From Planctomycetia bacterium (lineage in GTDB: Bacteria; Planctomycetota; Phycisphaerae; Phycisphaerales; SM1A02), in contig JAACEA010000496.1 in assembly GCA_009936695.1 (NCBI GenBank), positions 1-8,594 on the forward strand: a stretch of 8,594 bases of DNA, read 5' to 3'. How positions within the stretch are numbered: position 1 is the stretch's first letter; every line of letters begins with the position of its first letter. Below, piece by piece: positions 1-6,645 of this stretch. The translations under genes and the position numbers were made by a program. The notes under the pieces were generated by a model, which made no database searches, was not told where the DNA came from, and worked only from the letters and a program-made list of their open reading frames with translations.

Positions 1-1
1 G

Positions 2-448
2 CTCGGACGCGCCTTCAACAACTCCCGCTCCTTCCGCCAGAGCGGCCGGACCATGTCGGGCGGCCTCGACTCGCGGGCCATGGAGATTCCGAAGCAGTTG
101 TTCGGTGCGGCCCGGAAGGTCGAGGAGGGTGGCTCGCTCACCATCATCGCCAGCTGCCTGGTGGACACCGGAAGCCGGGCCGACCAGGTCATCTTCGAGG
201 AGTTCAAGGGCACCGGGAACATGGAACTGATCCTGGACCGGAGCATCGCGGAGCGCCGACTCTTCCCCGCGATCAATCTCGCCGCGAGCGGGACCCGGAA
301 GGAGAATCTCCTGATGGGCGAACGGGAACTGAAGACCTGCACCGCCCTCCGTCGCCGGCTCACCTCGATGCCACCGCCCGCCCAGATCGAGCAACTTCTG
401 CGTGCGATCGAGCGATATCCGGACAACGAGGCGATGGTTTCCGCCTGA
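2..448 (+). CDS. rho: Transcription termination factor Rho, C-terminal part (5' end outside window)
   Basis: Rho is a homohexameric RNA-dependent ATPase/translocase that ends transcription of untranslated RNA. Only the last 148 residues are visible, against about 420 or more for a full protein; the reading frame is open to the left edge, so the true start lies upstream. The segment begins in the Q-loop region that touches RNA in the central pore (RTMSGGLDS, visible residues 16-24). It continues through FGAARKVEEGGSLTI and the R-loop stretch DTGSRADQVIFEEFKGTGNMEL. It ends after the SGTRKE motif, whose arginine (visible residue 99) matches the arginine finger that completes the neighbouring subunit's ATP site. 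Walker A and B and the N-terminal RNA-binding domain are outside the window. No convincing terminator separates it from the next gene, 52 nt downstream, so read-through into the MCE genes is plausible. Identification is firm. Confidence 0.97.
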   Translation, partial: LGRAFNNSRSFRQSGRTMSGGLDSRAMEIPKQLFGAARKVEEGGSLTIIASCLVDTGSRADQVIFEEFKGTGNMELILDRSIAERRLFPAINLAASGTRKENLLMGERELKTCTALRRRLTSMPPPAQIEQLLRAIERYPDNEAMVSA

Positions 449-500
449 TCGCGCGGGATTCCGACGCGCACGCCCGGCCGAATCAGGCGATACTCATCGC

Positions 501-1856
501 ATGGCCAGTGGAAGCGACAATCGACGGAACAACGTCCGCGCGGGGCTGTTCACCCTCTCGGCGATCCTCCTCTTCTTCGCGACCCTGGTCGTCCTGAACA
601 GCGGCTGGCTGTCGTCGATCCTCGGGAGCTTCAATCGCTACGTGGTTCGCTTCGATCTCGCCGACGGCGTGTCTGGCCTCAGCGCCGGATCCCAGGTCCG
701 GGTCGGCGGACTGGCCCGGGGCGCGGTGACCGGAATCGAGCTGGTCGGGTTCGAAGACGGGAAGCAGCCCACCGCGCTGGTGAGCTTCGAGGTGGACGAG
801 GCGATCGAACTCTGGTCCAACGCGGTCGCGATTCGCACCGCTTCGATCCTCGGTGGCGGAAGCTGGATCAACATCTCGACCGTGGGCGGCGCGGACGTCG
901 TGACCGCCGCGCCCACCTCCAAGAACGGCGGGACGGCGGAACGCCTTCCCACCGACGGGAGTGGAATCATCGACGCGACGCCCGGGGACGGCCTGCTCAC
1001 GACCATGGTCGGTGGCGAGAACGCCGCGACCACGCGGCAGATCCTCACCAACGTCTCCAACCTGACCGGCTTCGTCGACTCGAAGGTCAAGCCCGTGTTC
1101 GACGATCAGATCGAACCCGCGCTGGTCGACGCACGGGCCGTGGTGGGAGACGTCCGCCGCGACTACGGCACGTGGAGCGGAACCATCGGACGAACCCTCG
1201 ACAACGTCGAGACGGCGTCATCCGATCTCGGAGCCGCGATGGGAGATGCCCAGACGGCGATGGCCGAGGTCCGAGCGGATCTCCGCCTGGTCAGCGAACT
1301 CGTGCAACGGAACATCGGTCGGATCGACGAGGCCGTCGCCAATCTGGAGGTGATCACCGAGAACGGTGTCGCCATCACTCGTCGCATCAAGGACGACACG
1401 CTCGCCCGCGTGGACGAAGCCCTCGACGGTGGTGTCACGGCGATCGACGACGCCTCCCGCATTCTCCAGAGCCTCGAGATCCAGCTCACCGCGGCGATGC
1501 CGTCGATCCGGGCCGTCCTCCAGGACGCCATGGTCGCCGCGGGCGAGTTGAAGCTCGCCACGATCGAGATCCGCCGCAGTCCCTGGCGGATCCTCTACAA
1601 GCCCTCCCCGGACGAACTGGCGAACGAGAACCTCTTCGCAGCCGCGCGGGACTTCACGATCGCCGCGAGCGAGGCCCGAGTCGCGGCGGAGACCTTCCAA
1701 TCCGTGCTCACGAATCACCCGGATCGCATCGAAGACGACCCGGAGCTGCAGGCGATGATCGAACGGTTCCTCGCCGATACCTTGAAGCGACTCGAGGACG
1801 CCCAATCCCGACTGTTCTCCGTCATCATCGGCGATCAGACCCGAGACGACTCCTGA
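501..1856 (+). CDS. MCE/MlaD-family membrane-anchored lipid-transport protein with long helical tail (first of pair)
   Basis: Predicted 451-residue substrate-binding component of an MCE-type transport system, which moves lipids between the membranes of the envelope. A short basic N-terminus is followed by one transmembrane helix (about residues 14-33). One MCE domain follows (about 45-130), with the pattern ADGVSGLSAGSQVRVGGLARG typical of the family. The rest (about 175-451) is mostly predicted helix, rich in Ala, Asp, Glu and Arg, as in single-domain MCE proteins that build a needle or tube. This run is broken near residues 359-371 by a Trp/Pro island (RRSPWRILYKPSP). There is no cysteine, so it is not a lipoprotein. 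The chosen ATG places the membrane helix at the N-terminus and has a weak AGGCGA about 10 nt upstream; the frame stays open further upstream, but that stretch overlaps rho and does not look family-like. No permease or ATPase gene is adjacent. The cargo is unknown. Confidence 0.88.
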   Translation: MASGSDNRRNNVRAGLFTLSAILLFFATLVVLNSGWLSSILGSFNRYVVRFDLADGVSGLSAGSQVRVGGLARGAVTGIELVGFEDGKQPTALVSFEVDEAIELWSNAVAIRTASILGGGSWINISTVGGADVVTAAPTSKNGGTAERLPTDGSGIIDATPGDGLLTTMVGGENAATTRQILTNVSNLTGFVDSKVKPVFDDQIEPALVDARAVVGDVRRDYGTWSGTIGRTLDNVETASSDLGAAMGDAQTAMAEVRADLRLVSELVQRNIGRIDEAVANLEVITENGVAITRRIKDDTLARVDEALDGGVTAIDDASRILQSLEIQLTAAMPSIRAVLQDAMVAAGELKLATIEIRRSPWRILYKPSPDELANENLFAAARDFTIAASEARVAAETFQSVLTNHPDRIEDDPELQAMIERFLADTLKRLEDAQSRLFSVIIGDQTRDDS

Positions 1857-1862
1857 TCCGGC

Positions 1863-1867
1863 GGAGG
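1863..1867 (+). promoter_or_regulatory. Ribosome binding site of second MCE gene
   Basis: GGAGG lies 11 nt before the ATG at 1879, in the 22-nt gap after the first MCE stop. It supports that start and suggests independent initiation on a shared transcript. Confidence 0.6.
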
Positions 1868-1878
1868 ACCGTCCCACC

Positions 1879-3210
1879 ATGGCTGCTTCAGATCGATCTT
1901 CCGGACAGCAACGCGTCGCCGGTGGCGTGGTCCTGGTCGCGATCCTCGGAACGGCGTGGGCTGCCACCAGCATCCCCCGACTCTTCGAGCCGTCCCGCGT
2001 GTCCTACGTGGCGACCACGAACACGATCGGCGGTGCCGCGGGACTGGAGCCCGGTGGCCCCGTGCTCTACGGCGGCGCTCCGCGCGGGATGATCACCTCC
2101 ATCGAGACGAGCCTCCCCGACGGGGCGGCGGTCGGCGAGATCAGGATCGCCTTCGAACTCGACCGATCCCTCCCCCTCGCGCAGAACGCATCCATCGTCA
2201 GATCGGTGGGGATCGCCGGAAGCGGCGGTGCGTTGTCCGTGATCGCCCCCGGAGATCCCGCGTTCGCCTTCGCCGGCGACGTTCGCAGGGTGATTCCCCT
2301 GAACCACGGATCCGTCGCCCCCGCCGACGGACTGATGGTCCTGCTCGGTCGGCGGAACGCCGAGATGCTTCGCTCGATCCAGACTTCGCTGCAGGCCCTC
2401 GACGAGGACCTGGGGCCACGGATGGACCAACTCGCGAAGATCGCTCGTTCGATCCGCACGTTGCTCGATCAATTGGAACTGGACGTGGAGTCCGAAGATC
2501 TGCAGGAGTCGATCAGGACTCGCGTCGCCGTGATCATCCGTCGGTTGCAGACGGACCTTCCCGAACTCCAGCGTTCCCTGATCTCGAGCGGCAACGCGAT
2601 GCGGGCGCTCGAGCAGGACGTCCGGCAGGACGGCAGCCGGATCCGACGCTCGGTCGCCGTCGCGACTCGGAATCTCGACGAGATGCAGACGGCCGCCGAC
2701 GACATCGAGGCCACGACGAGGGCGACCATCCTGCCGAAGGTGCTCCAGATCCGTCGAGCGAGCCTCCAGGCGGTCCTCGATTCGGAACGCGTGCTGGCCG
2801 ACGGCACCGCGCTTCTTTCCGAGGCCTCCACCTCGATCCCCAAGGCCCTCGCGAACATGAAGCTCGCGGGCGGCCAGCTCACCCTCGCCTTCGAGAATCT
2901 CCTGGGGCTGGCCCTCGAGGCGATCATGATCAGCCCCGACGTCGACAGCGAGACCCGCCGACGTCTGCTCGAAGCCGTGAACAGCGCGGTGCGGGCCGGC
3001 ATGGACGTGCGCCTTGCGGCCGACCGCATGCGGAATCTCACCAAGATCGACCCCTCGCGCTTCGAGGCCGATCCGGATTCGCTGAACGCCTTCGTCGAAC
3101 CGTTTCAAGCGGCGGTGAACCGCCTCGATGCGATCCTCGACCAACTCTCCCGGACCGTCGCCGACGCGGTCGTCGCCGACGGGGATGCCCCGCCCACCCC
3201 GGCTCCGTGA
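1879..3210 (+). CDS. Second, divergent MCE/MlaD-family membrane-anchored protein
   Basis: Predicted 443-residue protein with the same layout as its upstream neighbour. A transmembrane helix lies near residues 13-31. A single MCE domain spans about 42-135 and carries the diagnostic GGAAGLEPGGPVLYGGAPRG (residues 51-70). A long helical tail runs from about 155 to 430, and the last residues are Pro-rich (DAPPTPAP). It is not a recent duplicate of the first gene: the MCE domains agree mainly in the family motif, and it lacks the Trp/Pro island of the first protein. There is no cysteine or lipobox. The simplest reading is that the two proteins form a mixed ring or tube spanning the periplasm, as the MCE subunits of mycobacterial systems are thought to do; this is inference. 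Its stop codon overlaps the start of the methyltransferase gene (GTGA), so translation of the two is probably coupled. Confidence 0.85.
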   Translation: MAASDRSSGQQRVAGGVVLVAILGTAWAATSIPRLFEPSRVSYVATTNTIGGAAGLEPGGPVLYGGAPRGMITSIETSLPDGAAVGEIRIAFELDRSLPLAQNASIVRSVGIAGSGGALSVIAPGDPAFAFAGDVRRVIPLNHGSVAPADGLMVLLGRRNAEMLRSIQTSLQALDEDLGPRMDQLAKIARSIRTLLDQLELDVESEDLQESIRTRVAVIIRRLQTDLPELQRSLISSGNAMRALEQDVRQDGSRIRRSVAVATRNLDEMQTAADDIEATTRATILPKVLQIRRASLQAVLDSERVLADGTALLSEASTSIPKALANMKLAGGQLTLAFENLLGLALEAIMISPDVDSETRRRLLEAVNSAVRAGMDVRLAADRMRNLTKIDPSRFEADPDSLNAFVEPFQAAVNRLDAILDQLSRTVADAVVADGDAPPTPAP

Positions 3211-4052
3211 TCACCACCATCGTCGATCCCGAAGATCCCCGCCTCGATCCGTTCCGCCGGATCCGGGACCGGGATCTTCGCGCGGATGGCGGTCGCTTCG
3301 TCGTCGAGTCGCCTCGGGTGGTCTCGCGCTTCCTCGCGGCGGTCCGCGAGGATCGAGCACGCGTCGACGCGGTGCTGCTCGCACCGGAACAGAAGCTCGT
3401 CGATCCCGATGAGATCACCGCGCCCGTGTTTCTCGCCGATCTCGAACTCATGACCGCGGTGAGCGGATACCACTTCCACGGTGGCGCGATCGCGATCGGC
3501 ATCAGGCCGCGACGCGAACCGAATCTCGCCGATCTCGTGGCGAGGCTCCCCACCGCGGGCCCGACGACCCTCGTCGCCCTCGCCGGAGTGACCTCGATGG
3601 ACAACATCGGCGGCATCTTCCGCATCGCGGCCGCACTCGGCGCCTCGGGCATCGTGCTCGACGACGATGCGTCCGACCCCATGCTTCGGCGAACGATTCG
3701 AATCTCGATGGGACAGGTCTTCCGGGTCCCCTGGGCCCGGACCGGCACGTTCGCCGAGGCGATACCCGAGCTCGCCTCGACCGCGGACATCGAGACGATC
3801 GCGATCGAGAATCTCGACGAAGCCACGCCGCTTCACGACGCAACGTTCCCCGAGCGGGTCATGTTGGTCATCGGCAACGAGGGACACGGGATCCCGCCGG
3901 CGATCCTCACCCGGTGCCCGAATCGGATTCGAATCGAAGGCCCCCCCGATCTTCCGTCGGAGGAGGGTCCGGGTGGCGAGGACGAACGATCGCTGAACGC
4001 CGCGACCGCGGCCGCCATCGCGCTCCATGCGGCGCTGCGGCCTCGCGACTGA
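3207..4052 (+). CDS. SpoU/TrmH-family RNA 2'-O-methyltransferase with insertion in motif 3
   Basis: Predicted 281-residue SAM-dependent ribose methyltransferase acting on rRNA or tRNA; the target nucleotide cannot be told from sequence. Residues about 1-105 look like the L30e-like substrate-binding domain found in RlmB/TsnR-type members (RFVVESPRVV, HFHGGAIAIGI). The SPOUT domain follows. Motif 1 is SMDNIGGIFRIAAALG (130-145), with the expected Asn133 and catalytic-type Arg139. Motif 2 is VIGNEGHGI (221-229). Motif 3 is split: IRIEG (241-245) and SLNAATAAAI (262-271) are separated by 16 residues, where about three to four are usual. The extra segment is acidic and Gly/Pro-rich. The start is a GTG overlapping the upstream stop codon, with no good Shine-Dalgarno of its own, which argues for translational coupling. 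An ATG start is not available before the conserved N-terminal region. The family call is firm; the specificity is not. Confidence 0.92.
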   Translation: MITTIVDPEDPRLDPFRRIRDRDLRADGGRFVVESPRVVSRFLAAVREDRARVDAVLLAPEQKLVDPDEITAPVFLADLELMTAVSGYHFHGGAIAIGIRPRREPNLADLVARLPTAGPTTLVALAGVTSMDNIGGIFRIAAALGASGIVLDDDASDPMLRRTIRISMGQVFRVPWARTGTFAEAIPELASTADIETIAIENLDEATPLHDATFPERVMLVIGNEGHGIPPAILTRCPNRIRIEGPPDLPSEEGPGGEDERSLNAATAAAIALHAALRPRD

Positions 4053-4067
4053 TCCTTCGGAAGCGAC

Positions 4068-5387
4068 TCAATCCGCCATCGTGTCGGCTGCCGCCAGTTC
4101 CTTGTCGTCGACGCGCTCGACCGAGGCGCCGAGGGCGTTCAGGGTCTCCTCCATCCGCACGTAGCCACGGTCGAGATGGTAGACCCGATTGACGATGGTC
4201 TCCCCGCGTGCGGCGAGCCCCGCCATCACGAGTCCGGCGGACGCCCGAAGATCGCTGGCCATCACCGGGGCCCCGACCAGCTGTCCGCCACCGACGACCA
4301 TGACGGTCGGCCCCTGACGAATGAGATTGGCACCCATCCGCGAGAGCTCGGCCACGTGCATGAACCGCTCGGGATAGATCTTCTCGGTCACGATGCTGTT
4401 GCCCCGGGCGAGGCAGAGCAGGGTCATGAACTGGGCCTGGAGATCGGTCGGGAAGCCGGGATGCGGCTGGGTCGTGATGATCGAGGGTCGAAGATCCCGC
4501 TCACAGGTCACTCGGACGCTGCAACGTCGGGAATCCTCGGTGGGATCCTGTCGTTCGACTCGAACCCCGATCTCCGAGAAGCGGTCGACCGCGGCGAGCA
4601 GGCTGTCGTACGGGAAGTCCTCGATCACCACGTCGCCGTTGGTCACCGCGACCGCCGCGGCGTACGTCCCGGCCACGATCCGGTCGGGCATGACGCGATG
4701 GGTCGCCGGGCCGAGCCGGTCGACCCCCTCGATCACCAGCCGGGGACCGCCCGCACCGGTGATCCGGGCCCCCATCGAGTTCAAAAGCCGTGCGAGATCC
4801 GCGATCTCGGGTTCGCAAGCGGCGGATTCGATGACCGTGGTCCCCTTCGCCACGCACGCGGCCGACATGATGTTGGCGGTTCCGAGCACCGTCGATCCGA
4901 ACGGCCCCCCGAGGAAGATCGTGGTCCCGACCAGTTCGTCAGCCTCGCAGTGGATGTCCCCGCCGTCGAGCCGAATGCGGGCGCCGAGGGCCTCGAGTCC
5001 CCGGAGATGCAAATCGACGGGCCTCGAACCGAAGGCGCAGCCGCCGGGCATCGACACGATCGCCCGCCCTCTCCGGGCGAGCAGCGGTCCCAGCACGCAG
5101 ATGCTGGCCCGCATCGTCCGGACGATGTCGTATCGAGCGTGGATCGCGGAGGGGTCGACGGTCCGAAAACGCATCGCCCCCCCCTCGGTCCTCGAGACCT
5201 CGAGGCCGAGATCCTCCAGAAGCCGGACCATGTTGCCCGTATCGCTCAGATCGGGGACGCCCTCGAGTTCGACGGGGCCGTCACTCAGGAGGGCCGCCGC
5301 CATCAGTGGAAGCGAGGCGTTCTTGGACCCGTCGACCGTCACTCGCCCGGCGAGTCGGCGGCCACCTTCGATGCGGAAGCAATCCAT
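4068..5387 (-). CDS. murA: UDP-N-acetylglucosamine 1-carboxyvinyltransferase MurA
   Basis: Cytoplasmic enzyme that transfers enolpyruvate from phosphoenolpyruvate to UDP-GlcNAc, the first committed step of peptidoglycan synthesis. The 439-residue protein is full length (E. coli MurA has 419) and aligns from its first residues (MDCFRIEGG). Active-site residues are all in place: Lys22-Asn23 in DGSKNAS, Cys117 in PGGCAFGSRPVDLH (E. coli Cys115), Arg122 (Arg120), Asp315 in GFPTDLQAQF (Asp305), Arg381 in DLRAS (Arg371) and Arg407 in HLDRGY (Arg397). The Cys-type loop predicts sensitivity to fosfomycin, unlike Asp-type enzymes; this is inference. A purine-rich stretch (GAAGAAGAAGGG on the minus strand) ends about 10 nt before the ATG and may serve as the ribosome binding site. 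It is divergent from the fibro-slime gene and convergent with the methyltransferase, 15 nt from its stop. It appears to be a single-gene unit and implies the organism makes peptidoglycan. Confidence 0.97.
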   Translation of the reverse strand: MDCFRIEGGRRLAGRVTVDGSKNASLPLMAAALLSDGPVELEGVPDLSDTGNMVRLLEDLGLEVSRTEGGAMRFRTVDPSAIHARYDIVRTMRASICVLGPLLARRGRAIVSMPGGCAFGSRPVDLHLRGLEALGARIRLDGGDIHCEADELVGTTIFLGGPFGSTVLGTANIMSAACVAKGTTVIESAACEPEIADLARLLNSMGARITGAGGPRLVIEGVDRLGPATHRVMPDRIVAGTYAAAVAVTNGDVVIEDFPYDSLLAAVDRFSEIGVRVERQDPTEDSRRCSVRVTCERDLRPSIITTQPHPGFPTDLQAQFMTLLCLARGNSIVTEKIYPERFMHVAELSRMGANLIRQGPTVMVVGGGQLVGAPVMASDLRASAGLVMAGLAARGETIVNRVYHLDRGYVRMEETLNALGASVERVDDKELAAADTMAD

Positions 5388-5438
5388 GAGACGTCGCGCC
5401 CTTCTTCTTCAAGTTCGATGATCTTCTGAATCGACATC

Positions 5439-5451
5439 GGCACCACGTGCC
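5439..5451. repeat. 13-bp inverted repeat upstream of murA, possible operator
   Basis: Perfect arms GGCAC and GTGCC flank CAC and contain the palindrome CACGTG (5444-5449). The repeat lies 51 to 64 nt before the murA start codon. Such a short repeat can arise by chance in GC-rich DNA; an operator role is only a possibility. Confidence 0.25.
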
Positions 5452-5617
5452 CGTCCGCTGCAATGCCGACCGCACGACCGGCACAGGTGGGATCTCCGGA
5501 CCGACCGGCGTGGGCGAACGCAAATCCCGGGAATCCGGCGAACCCTCGCTTCGATCGACGGAAATCGAATCGTAGCCTCTTCTCGTTGGAGGCCCCGCAT
5601 TCGCGGAGGCACCCCGT

Positions 5618-5625
5618 GAGGAGAG
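5618..5625 (+). promoter_or_regulatory. Ribosome binding site of fibro-slime gene
   Basis: GAGGAGAG ends 5 nt before the ATG at 5631. It decides the start: the same frame is open from 5463, but only this ATG has a strong site and places a signal peptide at the N-terminus. Confidence 0.8.
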
Positions 5626-5630
5626 AAAGC

Positions 5631-6536
5631 ATGAGTTTCATTCGAACAACCACCATCGTATTCGCCGCCGGCCTCACCGCCGGGTTCGTCGGAGCCGCCG
5701 CTTCCGGCGTCCAGCCCACACCGCCCGACGAGGAGCTCACGTCGCTCACGCTCACCGGCGTGGTCCGCGACTTCCATGAACGCACCGCGGCCAACGGCCA
5801 TCCGGACTTCGAACGCCGCCCGAGCGGCGGTTTCGGGCTCTATTGCGGAAACGTGGCCACCCAGCTCGACGCCGACGGCAAGCCCGTCTTCTCGGGCGGT
5901 GGCTTCAAGGTCCACTCCCAGTGGAAGGACGGCGCCGGGCGGCCGATCTGCTGGCATCTCTTCGATTCGAGCCTGGGCGACTCCGCGGGCAGCCCCGGGG
6001 CGTCGGACAGCGGTGGAATCCAGGACAACGAGAGTTTCAATCTCTGGTACCGGGACGATCCGCGCGTCAACCGCTCGAAGCTGCTCGAGATCACCCTCAA
6101 TCGAGAAGCCGACGGTTCCTACGTGTTCGACTCGGACCTGGATCCCCAGAGCGCGGAACGCGGTGGGTTCTTCCCCATCGACCACGAACTCTTCGGCAAC
6201 TCCGGCGGCTCGGGTCCCGATCACAACTACCACTTCACCTTCGAGCTCCAGACGGAGTTCACCTACGAGGCGGATGGCGCCCAGGTGTTCACCTTCCGCG
6301 GCGATGACGACGTGTGGGTCTTCATCAACCGCGAGCTGGTCATCGATCTCGGCGGCGTCCACCAGGCGTTGGAACAGACCGTCGATCTGAACCGACTCGG
6401 TCTCCAGGACGGCGAGGAGTATGAGCTGAGCTTCTTCTTCGCCGAACGCCATCGAGCCGCATCGAACTTCCGCATGACGACCAACCTGAAGCTCCGCAAC
6501 ATCGAGCTTCCCACCGTGACCGCGGCGTACGACTGA
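5631..6536 (+). CDS. Secreted fibro-slime domain (PA14-like) protein
   Basis: Predicted 301-residue exported protein. Residues 1-25 form a signal peptide: basic Arg5, a hydrophobic core, then GAAAS as a likely signal peptidase I site. The mature part is a single fibro-slime domain, a PA14-related beta-rich fold. The diagnostic C-terminal block is FRGDDDVWVFINRELVIDL (223-240), GGVHQALEQTVDLNRLGL (241-258) and FFFAERHRAASNFRMTTNL (268-286). The acidic GDDD cluster resembles the calcium/ligand-binding loop of PA14 lectin-like domains. Two cysteines (72 and 107) may form a disulfide. No C-terminal sorting signal, PEP-CTERM tail, lipobox or second membrane helix is seen, so the protein is probably released or periplasmic. 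It is known from fibro-slime proteins of Myxococcota, Fibrobacterota, slime moulds and others, where roles in matrix or adhesion are suspected; its function here is unknown. It seems to be monocistronic and ends before a strong hairpin. Confidence 0.9.
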   Translation: MSFIRTTTIVFAAGLTAGFVGAAASGVQPTPPDEELTSLTLTGVVRDFHERTAANGHPDFERRPSGGFGLYCGNVATQLDADGKPVFSGGGFKVHSQWKDGAGRPICWHLFDSSLGDSAGSPGASDSGGIQDNESFNLWYRDDPRVNRSKLLEITLNREADGSYVFDSDLDPQSAERGGFFPIDHELFGNSGGSGPDHNYHFTFELQTEFTYEADGAQVFTFRGDDDVWVFINRELVIDLGGVHQALEQTVDLNRLGLQDGEEYELSFFFAERHRAASNFRMTTNLKLRNIELPTVTAAYD

Positions 6537-6569
6537 GCGACGCCGTACCTCTCGAATCTCCCCGTGAAG

Positions 6570-6608
6570 CAACCGCGGCCGGGCGTTGGAGACGCCAGGC
6601 CGCGGTTG
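6570..6608. terminator. Strong GC-rich hairpin between convergent genes, likely bidirectional terminator
   Basis: Perfect 11-bp arms CAACCGCGGCC (6570-6580) and GGCCGCGGTTG (6598-6608) enclose a second 5-bp stem, GGCGT (6582-6586) with ACGCC (6592-6596). The two stems are separated by one G/A mismatch, and the loop is TGGAG. The structure begins 33 nt after the fibro-slime stop and 37 nt after the FNR stop on the other strand. Neither side has a clear T-run, so it is not a textbook intrinsic terminator. It could stop polymerase by itself, work with Rho, or protect mRNA 3' ends. Confidence 0.7.
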
Positions 6609-6645
6609 TGTCTGCGCCATTCACGGTCGGAAGGCCATCCGCCGA

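Larger units (their letters stand above)
5388..5630. promoter_or_regulatory. Divergent intergenic region, murA / fibro-slime gene
   Basis: This 243-nt gap separates two divergent start codons and must carry both promoters. I see no good -35/-10 pair on either strand. The best plus-strand guess is TTCGAT (5550-5555), 17 nt, TAGCCT (5573-5578), which matches sigma-70 consensus poorly. The part next to murA is purine-rich on the minus strand and poorer in GC than the flanking genes. Two small inverted repeats are present: GGCAC-CAC-GTGCC (5439-5451) and TTCGAT-N8-ATCGAA (5550-5569). No convincing gene is seen inside. Confidence 0.5.

Noticed and set aside
451..469. Possible terminator hairpin GCGCG-N9-CGCGC just after rho
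   Set aside because: The stem is only 5 bp and is not followed by a T-run; in sequence this GC-rich it is weak evidence.
1218..1973. 251-codon minus-strand frame across the end of the first MCE gene
   Set aside because: Antisense shadow of two real coding regions, with low-complexity charged composition and no motif.
1888..3144. 418-codon open frame on the minus strand opposite the second MCE gene
   Set aside because: It lies wholly antisense to a recognised gene, its translation is rich in Arg, Asp, Gly and His with no known domain, and such frames are common opposite GC-rich genes.
1956..3206. Long N-terminal extension of the methyltransferase frame, open from 1956
   Set aside because: The upstream part overlaps the second MCE gene in another frame and is Arg/Asp/Pro-rich noise; family similarity begins only near the GTG at 3207.
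3230..3280. 10-bp perfect inverted repeat (CGAAGATCCC and GGGATCTTCG) with a 31-nt loop early in the methyltransferase gene
   Set aside because: GATC-containing words are abundant in this coding region, and a repeat of this size and spacing is close to chance expectation over a window this long.
4176..5429. 417- and 342-codon plus-strand frames opposite murA
   Set aside because: murA is certain from its active-site residues; the opposite translations are Arg/Gly/Pro/Ser-rich and match no fold I recognise.
5550..5569. TTCGAT-N8-ATCGAA inverted repeat upstream of the fibro-slime gene as an operator
   Set aside because: The arms are made of words very frequent in this window (ATCGA/TCGAT), so chance is a sufficient explanation without conservation data.
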